Source of the DNA: Dasypus novemcinctus
Lineage: Eukaryota; Chordata; Mammalia; Cingulata; Dasypodidae
DNA: 64,000 bases
Reading direction: 5' to 3'
Assembly: GCF_030445035.2 (NCBI RefSeq)
Contig: NC_080676.1
Coordinates: 11,694,940 to 11,758,939 of the forward strand
The number at the start of each line of letters is the position of its first letter. Position 1 is the stretch's first letter. This document shows positions 35,095 through 47,969 of the stretch, piece after piece. Under the pieces are notes generated by a model. That model did no database searches. It had not been told where the DNA came from and was given only the letters and a program-made list of their open reading frames with translations. The position numbers and the translations under genes are program-made.

Positions 35095-35930
35095 CCTCAC
35101 CCCAATTAATATCATGAAAGGGCAATATTTATGCAATACCGCATGCTGAGAGGCCTTTTGCTCCTAATTTAAACCATTAAAATGCCATTAAGAATTGCAC
35201 AGCACATTTCGGGACTGTTTTCCTTCATTATTTCTTGTTGAAGAACAGCCATGTGGAAAGGAATGCATTTTGTTTCCGTGGAAAGTGGAGCTCATTTTTC
35301 AGGACTGTTTATGGTGCACGCTGGTGGAATTTATAGTTCCCCAACACAAGCCCTATCCAGAGATGGAGTTAGCAAATACAATTTCCTTCTGATTTCGGCC
35401 AGTGAAAATAAGTATAATCAATACTAACATTCCAAGGCATTTATTGTAAACATTTGGGTGAATAAATCGTCACCGCCACCACACTGGTAGACGACCTTCG
35501 TTTCGACCATGGAGTGCTTTGGAGCCAGGAATATTTCTCCTCTATTTGCTTGTTCCTTTTCAATAAAGCATCAGCGTTTACTGTACCACAGCAAATATAC
35601 CTCATCAGAGGTTATATCTGCTGCTCAGTTGCAAAGCTGGTTATCCAAAGACCGATTCCTATGTCACGGGAAACTTTTCATGAATATATTGACTACCCGC
35701 AGGGCTTGTTATTTTTGAGATTTTGGCCCAGTTTACATTTTTTAGAGATTAAAACACACGCAGTTTGATCTCGGCCTTGACCTTTTAAATTGCTACAAGT
35801 TAATCTTTGGCTAAAAGCATGGAGAGTGGGGATAATTATATTTTGTGAAAGGAACAGGTTATGTGCACAGGGGGTGATTGCACTTACGGTAATGTGTCTC
35901 TTAGACAACGTTTTGAGGCTAGAAATGGCG
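35095..35930. other. Possible conserved non-coding element block
   Basis: Over 800 bp of non-repetitive, AT-rich sequence with dense homeobox- and POU-like words (attaatatcatgaaag, ctaatttaaaccattaaaatg, tttattgtaaaca). No recognised repeat interrupts it although its surroundings are repeat-rich. Conservation cannot be judged from one sequence. Confidence 0.3.
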
Positions 35931-37205
35931 TAAACAAGAAAAACAGTGTTTTCATGTGTTTTTTTTAATAATTGAAAGAGTGTGCATAGATTCTGGACAG
36001 CTGCTTTGCAAATGAGCTGCTCCTGGGTACGTTATGTTCCTTTGCCTGGCTTTTGGCCCTGTGAGTGTGGGGCTGACCCCAGGCTGCTGAGACAGGAGGC
36101 AAGGACGCTTCCCATCATGTGCAAGCCTCCAGATCCGTGATTCCTTTACGTAGCCAAAGCGCTTCCGTCGGACGTCAGAGGTCTTCAATGTCAATGTCTT
36201 GTTGACCTTTGAAGGAAGAGCAGTTTTTGCTTCCTCAGTCCTGTAACTACCCACAACTGGGTGCAAGTGGCTTCTCTGGGACTCTCTCCTTCCAGCTAGA
36301 AGGGCCAGAAATAATAGCTTGGCGTGTTGAGTGTCAGCACCGTGCCCAAGGCTTTACAGCTTTTAGCTCTTCCAGCCCTCATACCCACCCTGAGGAAAAC
36401 ACCAACTACCACCTTTTCACTGACGGGGAATGCTGAAGTGCAGGAGCTTTGTGCCCGGTGGGTGGCACACAGGGAGTTGTGCCAGGCTCCAAGCTAGGGG
36501 AACAGGCAGACTGTCATCTAAAGGGCCCGTGAGGCCTTCAGTCCTGCCATCTGCTTGAATGAGGAAATGAGCAGATACCCTAGAAATCTCAAGGCCCTGG
36601 AGTCCAGGGGAATAAGTTATTGAGAAAGAGCTGGATGACATTTCCTCCTTGGGGACAAGGACTACCAAGGAACCGCACCGCGGGATCTCAGGAGCCTTGA
36701 CTAGAAAGTAAATCAGTGAATTGTCTAAGGCTGTGGCAGAAGAAGTAAGTGGAGGAACAGGGTTTGTGCCCAGACTGATATTCCCATTAACCAAGTTTCA
36801 AGGTATTGTGAATTAATTAAGTATCTAAGGGCATGCCCAAGGCCCTTATAAGGAAAGCTTAAGGAGCTGTAAACAGTCAGCCGCAGCCTCCAAGGAAATA
36901 AAGACACAAAAGGCATCATATGGCCCATAATCGAGTTTTAAAAACAAACACTTTCATCCCAACAAGATGCTACACTTCAACCAACAGTTCTACCAATGGG
37001 GAAACCACTTCTGAAATGGTTTCAGAGCCAGTTTACAAGTCACCCAAGGAAAATAGCATCGTTACTCAATGGTCATTTCTTGTCTGCTTAGATTCTCACA
37101 GATGCCAACCACCTTATCGATATGCTTCTTTCCACAATGATTTTTTTAGCTCTTTTCCAAAGATCAAACCTGCTCTCAAAGGATAAAGATTGGCCAACAT
37201 TGGAA
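35931..37205. other. Intergenic, nothing recognised
   Basis: Mixed composition. Open frames of 104 and 125 codons on the minus strand (35952-36266, 36417-36794) carry no recognisable motif. Confidence 0.4.
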
Positions 37206-37209
37206 ACAC

Positions 37210-37335
37210 TCAGTTGACTACAAAGTGATAATTATCTCCAATTTACAGAGGAGGAAGTGAAGACTCAGAGTTCAAGTAAATTGCCTGAGGTCATTTAATT
37301 CATAGTCAATGGAGCCCAGGCTTGAGCCATCATTT
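37210..37335 (-). repeat. MIR fragment
   Basis: The phrases 'tctccaatttacagaggag', 'taaattgcctgaggtcattt' and 'ggagcccaggcttgagcc' are the antisense MIR core and right end. Confidence 0.7.
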
Positions 37336-37494
37336 TAGGAAATGACACCCTGTGCTTTTCCCTCCATTTGTACCAAAGAAAAGCTTCCATGCCTGGCACA
37401 GGATGCCACACGAGGAGAAGGAAGGGGAGACGTGTCAGGGGCCCTGCCAGCACCCCTGGAATAAGCCCACCCTGGCTCAGGTTCTGCCTTTGGG

Positions 37495-37685
37495 GGATGC
37501 CACACCTGCCTGGGTTTGAGTCCCAGCTCTGTCATTTCATATACACTCTTCACTTCTCTTAGTCTCAGTTTTCTCTCTGAAAAATGAGATAATAATAGCA
37601 TTTGTCTCATAGGGTTGCTATAAAGTTTAAATGAATTAATGTATGTGAAGCCCTTAGAATCATGCCTGGTAATATTCAACAAATA
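37495..37685 (+). repeat. MIR element
   Basis: Sense MIR: 'ctgggtttgagtcccagctc', 'cttagtctcagttttctctc', 'gagataataatagcatttg' and 'gcccttagaatcatgcctgg'. Confidence 0.85.
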
Positions 37686-37719
37686 TTGCTTAGAAATCAC
37701 TGGACCAACAGTTTTTGGA

Positions 37720-37965
37720 CATCTTCCGTATGCCAGGCTCTGCCCTGGGCACAGGGGAGAGGATTGGCAGTGCACCTGTCCTCATCAAGCTTTTAGGCAA
37801 GTGGCATGTATAATAGAAGCACCAAGAGGAAAGATAAAGAAGGGAAAGGAAACATCAAACGTGTTAAGGAAGGTGGCCAAGGGAAGCTTCTCTGAAAAAG
37901 TGATATTTGACATGATATATGCTGAACTCAGGGTGATCTTATATCAGGGGTTGGAGGCAGAGAAA
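37720..37965 (+). repeat. Old interspersed repeat, 'ctgccctcttggaa' family
   Basis: The phrases 'tatgccaggctctgccctgg', 'cctgtcctcatcaagctttt' and 'ccaagggaagcttctctga' follow the layout seen at 29300. Confidence 0.45.
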
Positions 37966-38504
37966 GACTTACTTTCAATATAGTTTCAGACCTGAGACAT
38001 AGTCATGTAGTTCATGTAGAACTTCCTAAAATATTCTGTTCCATAGTCATTCATTTTAATGAAATCGATATTGGGTGATTATGGGAGCAAGTAATCACAA
38101 ATGAGAGGCTCTATGCGGCTGAGGAGAAAAGTTGGGTGCAGGTTCTACACTTTTAGGTAAGCTATTTGCCCCTTGCCCCCACCAGATAATTCCAACTCTG
38201 CTTAGACCCATTTTATAGAAGTGGAAAACTGAGCTACTGTCAAGACAAGCCATATACAAACTTATCAGCAGTATACATTTGTACATTAATGTAAAGTATC
38301 AGTATTCTTCAGCCAGCTGTCCAAACCCAGCAGATGACAACATTTATACTGAATGACAGACTCTGCTAATTGCGTGGGCTGCTGCTTGTGGTTGTGCACG
38401 GTATACGTGGCCCAGTTGTTGTGGTGGTCCTGCTGGTTACCCATCCAATATGTATTTTAACCTTAACTATTGTTAATGGTGATTTTGTTGGCATTAGGTC
38501 CAGT

Positions 38505-38960
38505 TAAAAACGCGTACCTTCTCAGATTCCCTTGCAGCTAAGATTGGCCTCGTGACACCATTCTAGTCAATGAATTGTAAGCAGAACGCTTCTAGAGATT
38601 TTTGGAAAGCATTTACTTTCTCGATACAAATACCACCCTTTTCTGTTTTTTTTTTCCTTCTTCTTTCTTTCCTTAATCTTCTTCTTGCTTGAAATGAAGA
38701 TGTGATGCCTGGAGTTGCAGCAGCTATTTCGGAACCATGACACAACAAGTATGAGGTTTGGATGCCTAAAATACAAGACTGATGGAATAGCAAGATGAGA
38801 AGACCCTGGAATCCTGATGCCAGTCTTACATCTGAGCTATTGCTAAGCTGCTGCCCGCCAGAGTGTTTCTTGTGTAAGACCAATAAATCTTACCTATTTA
38901 AGTCTCAACAGTCAGGCTTTCTGTTATTTGTAGCTGAACACATTTCTAACTGATACAAAT
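38505..38960 (+). repeat. Old interspersed repeat, 'ggccaatgag' family, copy 3
   Basis: The phrases 'cagattcccttgcagctaag' and 'tagtcaatgaattgtaagc', a CT-rich middle, 'gaccaataaatcttacc' and 'ctttctgttatttgtagctg' parallel the copies at 19380 and 29745. Confidence 0.5.
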
Positions 38961-38964
38961 AACT

Positions 38965-39632
38965 TCCATAACAATGGGCTGGCAGACATATATAAATTTT
39001 CCCCTTTTTGAAAAGAGCACTAGATTTTATGTGAAAACAAAATATATGAGCAGATAATGAACACAAACCACAGTCAGGTTCTCTGTAGGAAAGTTGATCT
39101 TCCCAGCTACTGCTTTGTCTTAAATTATGACATCTGGTCACCTATGTTTTTTTGTTCCTTAAAAAAAAAAATTAAATTGACACAATCCATTATGAGGAAG
39201 CAGACCAGCCGTTTCTGTCTCCAAACATGACAAGGCTTGGTTCTTTTCTCATTTAACCTGATTTCTTATCCCAGCTCTGTTCTTTTTCTCGGATTTGTTC
39301 TGTAGTTGTCATTTCAGAGGTGGTTCTTGTACCTTCATTTTGGCCCATACTGGCTTGATCTAAGCTGTGAGAATGGCCAGAGAGAGACCAGCCAGAGTCA
39401 GATTTGCTGTTTTTGGCACTTAAAAAAAATTCAATGACCAACACATCCCTAGGTAATTGCATTTTCTCACCCAACCTTTCCCCTCCCCCTGCTTAACCCC
39501 TGGAAGGAAAGTAGGACAAGGCTTTAGCAAAGAGCTCCTGGCATTGCAGGTTGGCGTTTGACGCCCTCCCTCCCTGTCCTCAGAGGAGCTTGGCATTAAC
39601 AAAGGAATGCTGGAAACAGCACATGCATGCTT
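38965..39632. other. Intergenic, nothing recognised
   Basis: AT-rich. No gene or repeat recognised up to the DAS target site. Confidence 0.45.
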
Positions 39633-39645
39633 CTTCAACTCATGA

Positions 39646-40076
39646 TTTTTTTAAAAAGTATTTATTTTTTGTTTATTTCTCTCCCCTTACCTGCCCTGCC
39701 CCGCAGTTGTCTGCTCTCTGTGTCCATTCGCTGTGTGTTCTTGTGTCCGCTTATATTCTTGTCAGTAGCACCGGGAATATGTGTCTCTTTTTGTTGCCGT
39801 CACCTTGCTGCGTCAGGTCTCTGTGTGTGCGGCGCCACTCCTGGGCAGGCTGCACTTTTTTGTGTGTGTGTGCTGGGCAGCTCTCTTTACAGGGTGCACT
39901 CCTTGCGCACAGGGCTCCCCTAGATGGGGGACACCCCGGCGTGGACGGCACTCCTTGTGTGCATCAGCACTGCACATGGACCAACTCAGCACACGGGTCA
40001 AGGAGGCCCTGGGTTTGAACCTTGGACCTCCCATGTGGTAAGCAGATGCTCTAGCCATTGAGCCAAATCCACTCCC
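39646..40076 (-). repeat. Full-length DAS SINE with 13-bp TSD
   Basis: About 431 bp. The minus-strand tRNA-like head (complement of about 39999-40074) precedes the long body (ggcgccactcctgggcagg, tcactgcgtcaggtc-like) and the T-rich left end is the A tail. Perfect direct repeats cttcaactcatga at 39633-39645 and 40077-40089 bound it, so it is a comparatively recent insertion. Confidence 0.9.
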
Positions 40077-40089
40077 CTTCAACTCATGA

Positions 40090-41794
40090 CTGATGCTCTA
40101 CCAAGACGTGCCCCCCTTCCCACTCCTCCTTGCTTGTGTCTACATCTGCACAGAGACTTCCCCGAGAAAAGAAATTCAGATGTTCTCCGCCTCCAATGTG
40201 ACAGGGGGCACGTGGAGAGAGCTGGATGAAATGTAGATGTAGATATAGCTTTTATGAATTGCTCTTGCCCATGGGAAATCCCTCCCTCAGGTTCCTTCCT
40301 TGTCCAATAAACACAAAATTACATCCTAAATCAAGAGATGCTAATACTACATATCTGCAAATGCCAAAAGTGGTAAAAAAAAAATTAAAATGAATCGGGC
40401 CTCTGCGAAGACATTTTCCTGTCCCATGTGCTCTGGCAACCACTGCCTGCTGCAGGAAAACTCCTCGTCTAAATCCTTGTTGTGAAAAAAAGATTTACCC
40501 TCCCTTGTCTCCAATTTCCTTTTCCTCACCCTCTGTCCACGTGTAATTTATGGGATGACGCTGAGGACTGTGTTGCTAAGGCATGTGCTTCATAAGTCCT
40601 AGCACCCTAATTGCACTTGCTTTTTGGTCCCCTGTACAGGCTGAGTAACTCCTTTCTGGCCCGCCTACTGGAGGCAGCGGCACCAACCCCCCAGCACTGT
40701 CAGCCGCCGGCCCAGACTCTTGCTGATCATTTGCTTCATTTCCTGACACGAGGACCATCGCTTCCGCTGAGGCCTTGTGGGGTGTGGCATTGTCACCTCT
40801 TCTGCTCGCAGCTCGATGAATACTTGTCTGATGGACGCTGCTGCCACCTTGGTACCCCACGTGATTCACAAGTGAACCCGCAGTGCTCCAAAATCAGAAG
40901 CCAATGAATTTGCTGGACCTTGGCAAACGGGCAGGCAGATGGGGCCCCCGTGTCATAACCAGGCAAGATCTGCAGTCGGCCTCTCCGGGGGCCGGTGGAC
41001 ATTTGTCACTGTTGGCCTTCTCTGCCTCAGAGCAGCCTTCTTATTAGAGACTAAGCTCTCATCGTGGTCATCTATAAAAGTCAAAGGCAGGGGCAGCTAC
41101 TCTTTACCCCTTACTCATTTGTTGGGCACATAAGATGCTGCCACCGGGATGTGGAAGTTTAGGGAGAAAAACAAAGGCGCCGGGTCCGTTGGAGGTGGGC
41201 TGCGGCAGGCAGAGCCGAGCGGTGTTGGCACGGGCAGGGAAGCCTCCGGCACCTGGGTGGGAGCTCGTCCGTGGCCAGGGCTGCTGGGCCTCCCTCCTCT
41301 GCCTGTTCCCAAAGCCCAGAGCTTTCGTCTCCCAGCTGGTGCCGAGAGTGGCCATGTCCTTCCCAAATACCCTTTTGTGTGCAACAGGCAACCCTAACTG
41401 GCACCGTCCCCCAGCGCCCGGTCCACCAGGTAAAAATCAGGGTGCTCCGCGCCAGTCACCATCTTACCTTAGACGGACAACGGCGCATGGCTTACACGTT
41501 AGGAATGTTCCCACTCCCCCGCCGTCACGATCGGAGTTAAGGTCACGCCTGTTTTCTTTAGTGCGTTTCAGGGTGGAGGGTGGAGGGTATAACCAAGGAC
41601 ATATTGTCACCCCACAAGTAATCCATGGGCACATGAGCCTCATAAAAGATGCAAACAATGCAGGAATATCCAGAGGAAAAGGTGAGGGCATGCTTGGCCT
41701 CACGGCCCCACGCCGGCTCTTGCATCCTGACCCGAGGAGCAAGCACTCGGAGCACTATTTTCCATTCGTTCACACTATACACTTTTAAAAGACA
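40090..41794. other. Intergenic, no gene supported
   Basis: No recognised repeat. A 217-codon plus-strand frame (41135-41788) crosses a GC-rich stretch. It has no domain, no splice context and no codon pattern I trust, and I treat it as chance. Confidence 0.4.
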
Positions 41795-42150
41795 TACGTG
41801 GCTCATACCACGGGCTTTGCTTTGTGACTTTTTTCAGTTAACAACTTGTCTTGGACATCTTTCCAATTTGCTCTTTTGATGGCTGCATAATATTCCGTAA
41901 TACATGTTATTTAATCTCTTTCATTTAGGAATTTTAAATTTTTTGCTCGTAGAAAAAATGCTCCAATGAGCAATCATGGGTATTCATTTCTTGGGATCAT
42001 GTGTAAATATTTTTTTCTGGAGTAGCTTTTTTTGTTCTATTCTAGCATTCCTGGCTCAAATGTTATCTACATTTACAGTTTAGATCTATGCCACACAATA
42101 GTTTTCCAAAAAGGCTTCACCAGTTTACAACTCCTCTGACAGAACAGCTC
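41795..42150 (-). mobile_element. Old LINE fragment (L1M-like)
   Basis: The phrases 'gtcttggacatctttccaat', 'gatggctgcataatattccg', 'ctccaatgagcaatcatgg' and 'ccaaaaaggcttcaccagtt' follow the antisense order of an old L1 3' region. Confidence 0.65.
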
Positions 42151-42354
42151 AGAGCTCCATCTTCTAATCCTTTCAAAGATTTTACAGACACCGAATTCCC
42201 CTTCCACTTAAAATAACTGAAGTGGTTTTCATTTCCTACAACAGAATCTGCCTGATATACCATGCTATAATCACATGACTCCTTTGCTTGAAACATGTCT
42301 GTGGCTCCTGTTAGAGGCTTGCAGTAATTAACAGGCTGTAGCTCAGTTCCCCTG

Positions 42355-42881
42355 ATATGCACTGGGGAAAGGCTAACCCCCTCCCCCATAAGCCTACGTG
42401 TCCAAGGGCACGGCACTTCCCCACAGGTTAAACAAAGAAACCACACAGAGAGTAAAGAGAAATGGAGACCTTCCCCACCTGCATATCAGAGGGAGGAAAA
42501 GAAACCCTTTAGCCCTACAGATCAGAGCAACATCTGCTCCTGCAGCATTCCAAGAAAACATAACTCCCTAACTCACTACCCTCTAGTCATTATCAGGGAA
42601 AGTTTTCACCTCTAGGGCTTCCTACTGGTCCCTGCACTTCACTCGGACACTCAACCCCCTCCCACCAACTATCATTTCCCTGCCTAGGAAAGTTCTGTAT
42701 AAATTCAAGTCCCCCCTTCCAGGAGTGGGCTGAAGTCTCTCTTCAGAGCCCCCCACCATGCTGGTGGGGGGGATTGAAGTCTGTTCCTCAGACTCCCTCC
42801 ATTGGGAGAACTTCCCAATACATTCTCTGCCTGTGGTCTATCAATCTCCATGGCCCAGTGAACTCTGTTTTTCTCCAACAG
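42355..42881 (+). mobile_element. Probable solo LTR of an endogenous retrovirus
   Basis: A block of about 530 bp with LTR layout: a C-rich 5' part, a TATA-like 'gtataaattcaag' at about 42698, then a CT-rich R/U5-like part with 'cccaatacattctctgcc' (variant polyadenylation signal AATACA) and an end at 'tctccaaca'. No internal viral gene is adjacent. I found no clear target-site duplication, so the ends and class are provisional. Confidence 0.45.
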
Positions 42882-42884
42882 TTA

Positions 42885-43233
42885 CCAAATGTAGTCCAAA
42901 CTAAAACGTCGCATGGCTTCTTGCAAGCCCCACCTTTTACTCAAGGTCCAGATGTAGCTTTTCTTGCCTCTAGTATCAAGAATGGCACAGCCAGGTTTTC
43001 AGGCTTTCTAGAATTCTGCTCCATTTCCTACTCAGTCAATATTATTTCACTGCTTCCTTACATTCACCCAACAGGTGTGTCCCCCACTGGCTGCTTTTAT
43101 CTGCCAGGTGGAAACACCCAGGTTCATCCCTGCCCTCAGGCCTTGTCCTCTTCCGACTCAGGCTCAATACCCGCTACCAGTCTCTCCTTTTCTCTTCCAG
43201 GCAGCCAAGCTCAGGTCAGTCCCATCCCTCTTC
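42885..43233. other. Intergenic, possibly diverged L2-like
   Basis: C/T-rich sequence such as 'cctcaggccttgtcctcttc' recalls the L2 3' region but is not convincing. Confidence 0.3.
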
Positions 43234-43246
43234 AAGACTATGGGCG

Positions 43247-43567
43247 AGGGAAGAGGATTAGGCTCAACTGATAGAGCATCTGCCTACCACATGGGAGGTC
43301 TATGGTTCAAACCCAGGGGAGCCCCACGTGCAAGGAGTGCACCCCATAAGGAGAGTTACCCCATGCAAAAAAAGTGCAGCCTGCCCAGGAGTGGTGCCGC
43401 ACACATGGAGAGCTGACACAGCAAGATGACACGACAAAAAAGAGATGCAGTTTCCCAGTGCTGCTGACAGGAATACAAGCGGACACAGAAGAACACACAG
43501 CAAATGGACACAGAGAGCAGACAACTGGGGGGGGGGAGGGGAAATTAAAAAAAAATCTTTAAAAAAA
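43247..43567 (+). repeat. DAS SINE, sense orientation
   Basis: tRNA-like head with A box 'taggctcaactgatagagc' and B box 'tatggttcaaacccag', then the body (gcagcctgcccaggagtgg, agctgacacagcaagatgac), a G-run at about 43529-43541, and an A tail. A near-identical direct repeat (agactatgggcg and agattatgggcg) lies at about 43235-43246 and 43569-43580. Confidence 0.85.
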
Positions 43568-43834
43568 AAGATTATGGGCGGGAGAGGGTGGTGCCAGCTC
43601 ATGTTTCCCTTGTCTTCGCTCATTTTGTGTACTTCGTGCTTTAGTATATTGTCCTGCTTTCTAAGTGAGCTTGACATTGGGTTATATCAGAATGAAGAGC
43701 TATTTGGCAATTATTTCACACATGTGTATATTGAGTTCCAATCTAATTATAAGGCTCTGGTGTAAAAGGTAACATAGCTTTTTTTTCCTTTTGAATTCTA
43801 AAATGTTTAAGATAAAAGAAACGAAAGGCTATTT

Positions 43835-43990
43835 ATTGAATACCTGCTATGGATAAAATACACAACACACAATGTGTGTGTTTCTTCAGTATTGATTTAA
43901 TTTTCATAATAATCCTGAGAAGAGATTTTACAGAGGGAGGGCATTCCATTGTAGAGACATGAAACAACGGTCCCCAGATTCCAGTCCCGA
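43835..43990 (-). repeat. MIR fragment
   Basis: The phrases 'tttattgaatacctgctatgg', 'aattttcataataatcctga' and 'gattttacagagggagg' are antisense MIR landmarks. Confidence 0.6.
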
Positions 43991-44224
43991 TCTGCTTCGC
44001 TCTTTCTACAGTGCCATCACACTTCCAGAATGTGCTGACTGACCAATTGCCCATAAGACCTTCAGATTCCTGCAGGTGGAGGTGGTGAAAGCCTACTGTG
44101 AGGAATTCATGAAAAATGAAAATGTGCCTTTTTGCCTAGAAAGCTGAGGTTTCAGAACACCTCCCCCAAAGTATTTATACTAGCGCTTTTCCTCCCTTCA
44201 GCTGCTTAAGCATGTACCTTTTGT

Positions 44225-45700
44225 TTTCTGATAATTTTAGACTTGCAGAAGAGTTGCAAAAATCGTAGAAGGTTCCCATATGCCTTTTACCCAGCTTTCC
44301 TTAATGTTAACATCTTACCTAACTACAGCATGATTATGAACACTAAGAAATTGACCTTGGTATGATATTCTTAACTAAACTACAGATTTTCCAAGTTTTC
44401 CTACGAATGTCTCCTCTTTCCTAGGATCCAGCCCTGATCATCATATTGTATTTGTGCAGTGTGTCTCTAGTCTCCTCCTACCTATGGCAATTTCTTAGTT
44501 TTTCCTGGTTTTTCATGACCTTGACAGTTTTGAAAAGTCCTCATCAGGTCTTTTGTAGAATGTTCTCCAGTTAGGGTTTGTCTGACATTTTCTCATGATT
44601 AGACTTGAAGTTATGAATTTTGGAGAAGTGATGTGCCCTTCCCAGTAGATTATAGAATATCATCATGACATCATCATGACATCACAGTGATGTTAACCTT
44701 GGCTGAGGTAGTTTCTTGGGTATAAAATGTTTTCCTTTGAAATGAATAAATATTTATTTTGGGGGAGATAGTTTGAGATTATGCTGATATCCTGTTTCTC
44801 CTTAAATTGCCACGCATTAATTTTAGTTTCTATCAATGGATCTTGTTTCCAGCAACTGTTACTGTTGTATTATAATGGGAATTTTCTATTTCCCTCATTG
44901 CTTCTACATTTATTAATTAGAATTCTTCTGTAAGGGATTGTTATCCCTTCTGTTTGTTTACTTATTTATTTCACTCACTCAAATCAACTATATTAATTTA
45001 TCTTTTGAGTTATAATCCAATACTATTGTTTTTTATTTTCTTGTCCAAATTGTTCCAGCTTTCGCCATTGGGGGCGTTTTTAGGTTGGCTCCTGTGACTT
45101 TCAATGCCTTCCCTGGTCCTTTTTAAATAATTTCTTTACTTTCCAGCACTACAACATTCTCTAAGCTCATTTTATATTTCCCCTGCCCCACCCCTGGAAA
45201 CAACCGCTTCTCCAAGGAGTCCTGGTTCCTCTTATGAGAGAATGTCATTTAGAAACTAAGAATGGAGCACTAGGAGTGCTCACTGGATTGTTAGGGCTTC
45301 TGGGGCCTCTCAGCAGACAGGGCTAGGAAACGAATGGGTGTATATTAATGCATGCACACACGCGTATGTGCATTTACTTCTGTGGGTTAACCTAGATGTA
45401 CAGATAGGCAAAATAAGCATGGGTTCACATTGCTACCTGGGGCTCTAATCCAACACCACAGGGTGCTTCTAGCCTCCCCCCTTTCCTTATTTGTAACTTC
45501 TTTCCCTAATGTTAAGAACTTGGTTCTCCTTTTTCACAATTACTGATCTGTTCAGTGCTGGTATACGAATAAAGTAGTTCCAGAGTTGCTAACTCGATAC
45601 CTGTTTAAGAAACAAGTTTACCAATTACAGTTCAGGGTTCACGTACAGTTCTTTTGTCTTTAGCCTTTTGGTATCCAGTTAAGATACTGGGATCCAAAGT
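44225..45700 (-). mobile_element. Old L1 (L1M) 3' UTR
   Basis: Antisense: 'ttagacttgcagaagagttg' at the left, 'ttcatgaccttgacagtttt' at about 44511, 'gttagggtttgtctgacatt' at about 44571, and 'gagattatgctgatatcctg' at about 44773. This is the uninterrupted counterpart of 30745-32350 and continues into 'gttcagtgctggtatacgaa' near 45552. Right end uncertain. Confidence 0.75.
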
Positions 45701-45704
45701 TATT

Positions 45705-47075
45705 TAGTTCCAAAGTTCTTTTCTTCCTCCCCTTCTTCAGGGTGGTATGTCATTCATTTGGACTCCAGTTGGATTCATTTGTCACAATTGCCTGCTCAAT
45801 GGCCAGGAAATAATGCATGCAAACTGCCTAATGCACTACCGGGCATGGGGCAGGGTCTTAAGAGATATGAGCTGAACTCAAGTTTGTGACACTGATAGTG
45901 ATGCCCATCAGCTGCACCCCCAACCCCATATAACTGGCAAAGGCGCTTTGACTGTGTTTCCAGTGCCGCTGTTGTCTGTCTCAGGAGGAAGGTAACCAGC
46001 CCACCGGCATCAAGTCAGAAGTGTTCATTAGCATCATGCTCCAGCCAGCCCAGCCGCTCATCACAGGACAAAAAACCTGTAGGTTTCAATGATGAGTAAC
46101 AGTGAAAGGTGTGAATCATGCAAGACATGGAAGATTTCAGGACAGTAAAACTATGCAGAAACCCTACAAAATCAGAGCTTATTCCCTTACCTCATTTTCT
46201 CTTGAGACAGCCCCTATTTTTCCATTCATTAGGCCTTTCTCATTAGTCACTGCTTGAAAGCTACGGTGGATTCTGGCGCTGAGGTTCACCAGTGCCAAAA
46301 AGTTCCTCCCCTTAGCCATCTTGAGTTTCAGTTAGGATTCTTTGGCTGTAGGCAACAGAAAGCAGCATTAGCTAACTTAAACAGAAAAGAAACATGCTAT
46401 TGGATAGGAGGCAGGTCGCAGAATTGAAGTGAAATCTTTGGATCCTGTTGCACAATGACAGGGAGTGGAGAAACTGGGGAGCTCCTCAGCAGGAACCAAC
46501 AGTCACCATGTCCAGGACGTGGCTGCCAGGAGGTGTCATCTTGAGAAGGCTTTCTTGCAACTCTCCCAAGACAATCCCTGGGAGTGCCTAGCCTGAGTCA
46601 CTTGCCCACCCCTGGGCTGTGGGAAGGAAGAGCGCCTCAGCTAGAGACCCACCGATGGGGAAGGGGTGTTAAACCCCAAATTGCAGGCGTCCATGACACT
46701 CTCGGATGTGCTCATCTCCATTCCATCTACTGTCAGCACTAACTTATCAATAGGGAAATAAAGCAAGTAGATTCAGTTAAAATCCACAGTAGTTATCCCT
46801 GCACTACCAGGGCTGGTGAGCTAGACACTGATAGGCGGCTTGGCTCTGCCGTTGTCCCAGGTGTGCTTTGGGCTGTCCTTCCAGGGAGTGTGAAGTCCAC
46901 GCTCGGGACTGGAAACTGCACCATCCATCCAGCTTCGCTTGAGCCAGCCTTTCCCTGTGGGGCTTGGCCGGTGGCTTCATGTCCTGGGGTTTCCTGTTGT
47001 ACGAGATCCTCAAATAAAATTCAAACAGAAATTAGACTGGGTATGAGCGCCAGTTTAACACAATACCAAACTTAA
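45705..47075. other. Intergenic, possible old repeat
   Basis: The stretch at 46325-46560 ('aggcaacagaaagcagcatt', 'agctaacttaaacagaaaag') resembles an old interspersed repeat I cannot name. The rest is unassigned, with no gene. Confidence 0.35.
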
Positions 47076-47079
47076 TGGG

Positions 47080-47205
47080 AATGGCTTTGACATTAGAAAG
47101 ACTAGAGTTCAAAATCCTGAGGTGGCCACTCACCAGCTATGTGCTCTTCAATGTTATTTGACTTCTCTAGGTCTCAGTCTCCTCATCTGCAAACTGTGTG
47201 TGTGT
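47080..47205 (+). repeat. MIR fragment with G-run
   Basis: Sense MIR: 'actagagttcaaaatcctga', 'caccagctatgtgctcttca' and 'cagtctcctcatctgcaaac', then a GT/G run at 47197-47213. Confidence 0.7.
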
Positions 47206-47348
47206 GGGGGGGGCATCTAGTAGAGTTAAAGGCCCTGCTGTGTGATCAGACAACTGGGTTAATTCCCTGGTCCACACTCACTCACTGTATGACCGAGCAG
47301 AGAACAAACTTTTTTTTTTTATCATCTTACACCCACTAGACTGGTGGC

Positions 47349-47377
47349 TATTTATTTATTTATTTATTTATTTATTT
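47349..47377. repeat. (TTTA)n microsatellite
   Basis: Seven tandem TTTA units, next to the T-rich 3' end of the adjoining minus-strand L1 piece. Confidence 0.9.
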
Positions 47378-47755
47378 TGTCTTTATGTACAGGGACATTT
47401 TCTTCCATTTATTTTCCCAGTGTCTTATTTTTTTTCATTTTATCTTCAAAGAACTTTTGGTTATAGAAAAGTCACATACAGAATGCAGGGGATACCCATG
47501 TACCCAACATCCTCCCCCTTTCCCCTGTTCCCCTATTAATAACATTTTGCATGTGGGGAGTACATTTGTTACAATTGATGTACAATATTGAGGCATTGCT
47601 ACTAACCATGGTCAGTGATTTACACTACGGTTTACATTTTGGACCATACACTTTTATAAATTTTGACGAAGTTTGACATGGCTCGTATCCATCATTGCAA
47701 GACCGTGTAGAACAAGTCCAACACGGCCCAAATGCCCCGTGTTCTGTAACTTTTT
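47378..47755 (-). mobile_element. L1 3' UTR fragment
   Basis: The phrases 'ttatagaaaagtcacataca', 'tacccatgtacccaacatcc' and 'cattttggaccatacactt' are the antisense L1 3' UTR pattern, related to 24510. Confidence 0.6.
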
Positions 47756-47764
47756 AGTGTTTTT

Positions 47765-47965
47765 TCACCTATTTCTTATCTGTAAAAATGGGATGGTGGT
47801 AATACTTCTCTCCAAGGCTTGATCTGAAAATGAAATGAAATAGTTTATGTAAATGACCCATGTTTTTATCATAGAATTTTCTGGAGAATTAAATGAGCTC
47901 TTATATGTGAGATGCTTGGTGTAAGCCCATCCAATGCTAAGCCTTTAATAATCGGTGGCGCTCAT
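47765..47965 (+). repeat. MIR element
   Basis: The phrases 'tttcttatctgtaaaaatggg', 'ggagaattaaatgagctctt' and 'gatgcttggtgtaagcccat' are the sense MIR right half. Confidence 0.55.
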
Positions 47966-47969
47966 ATTA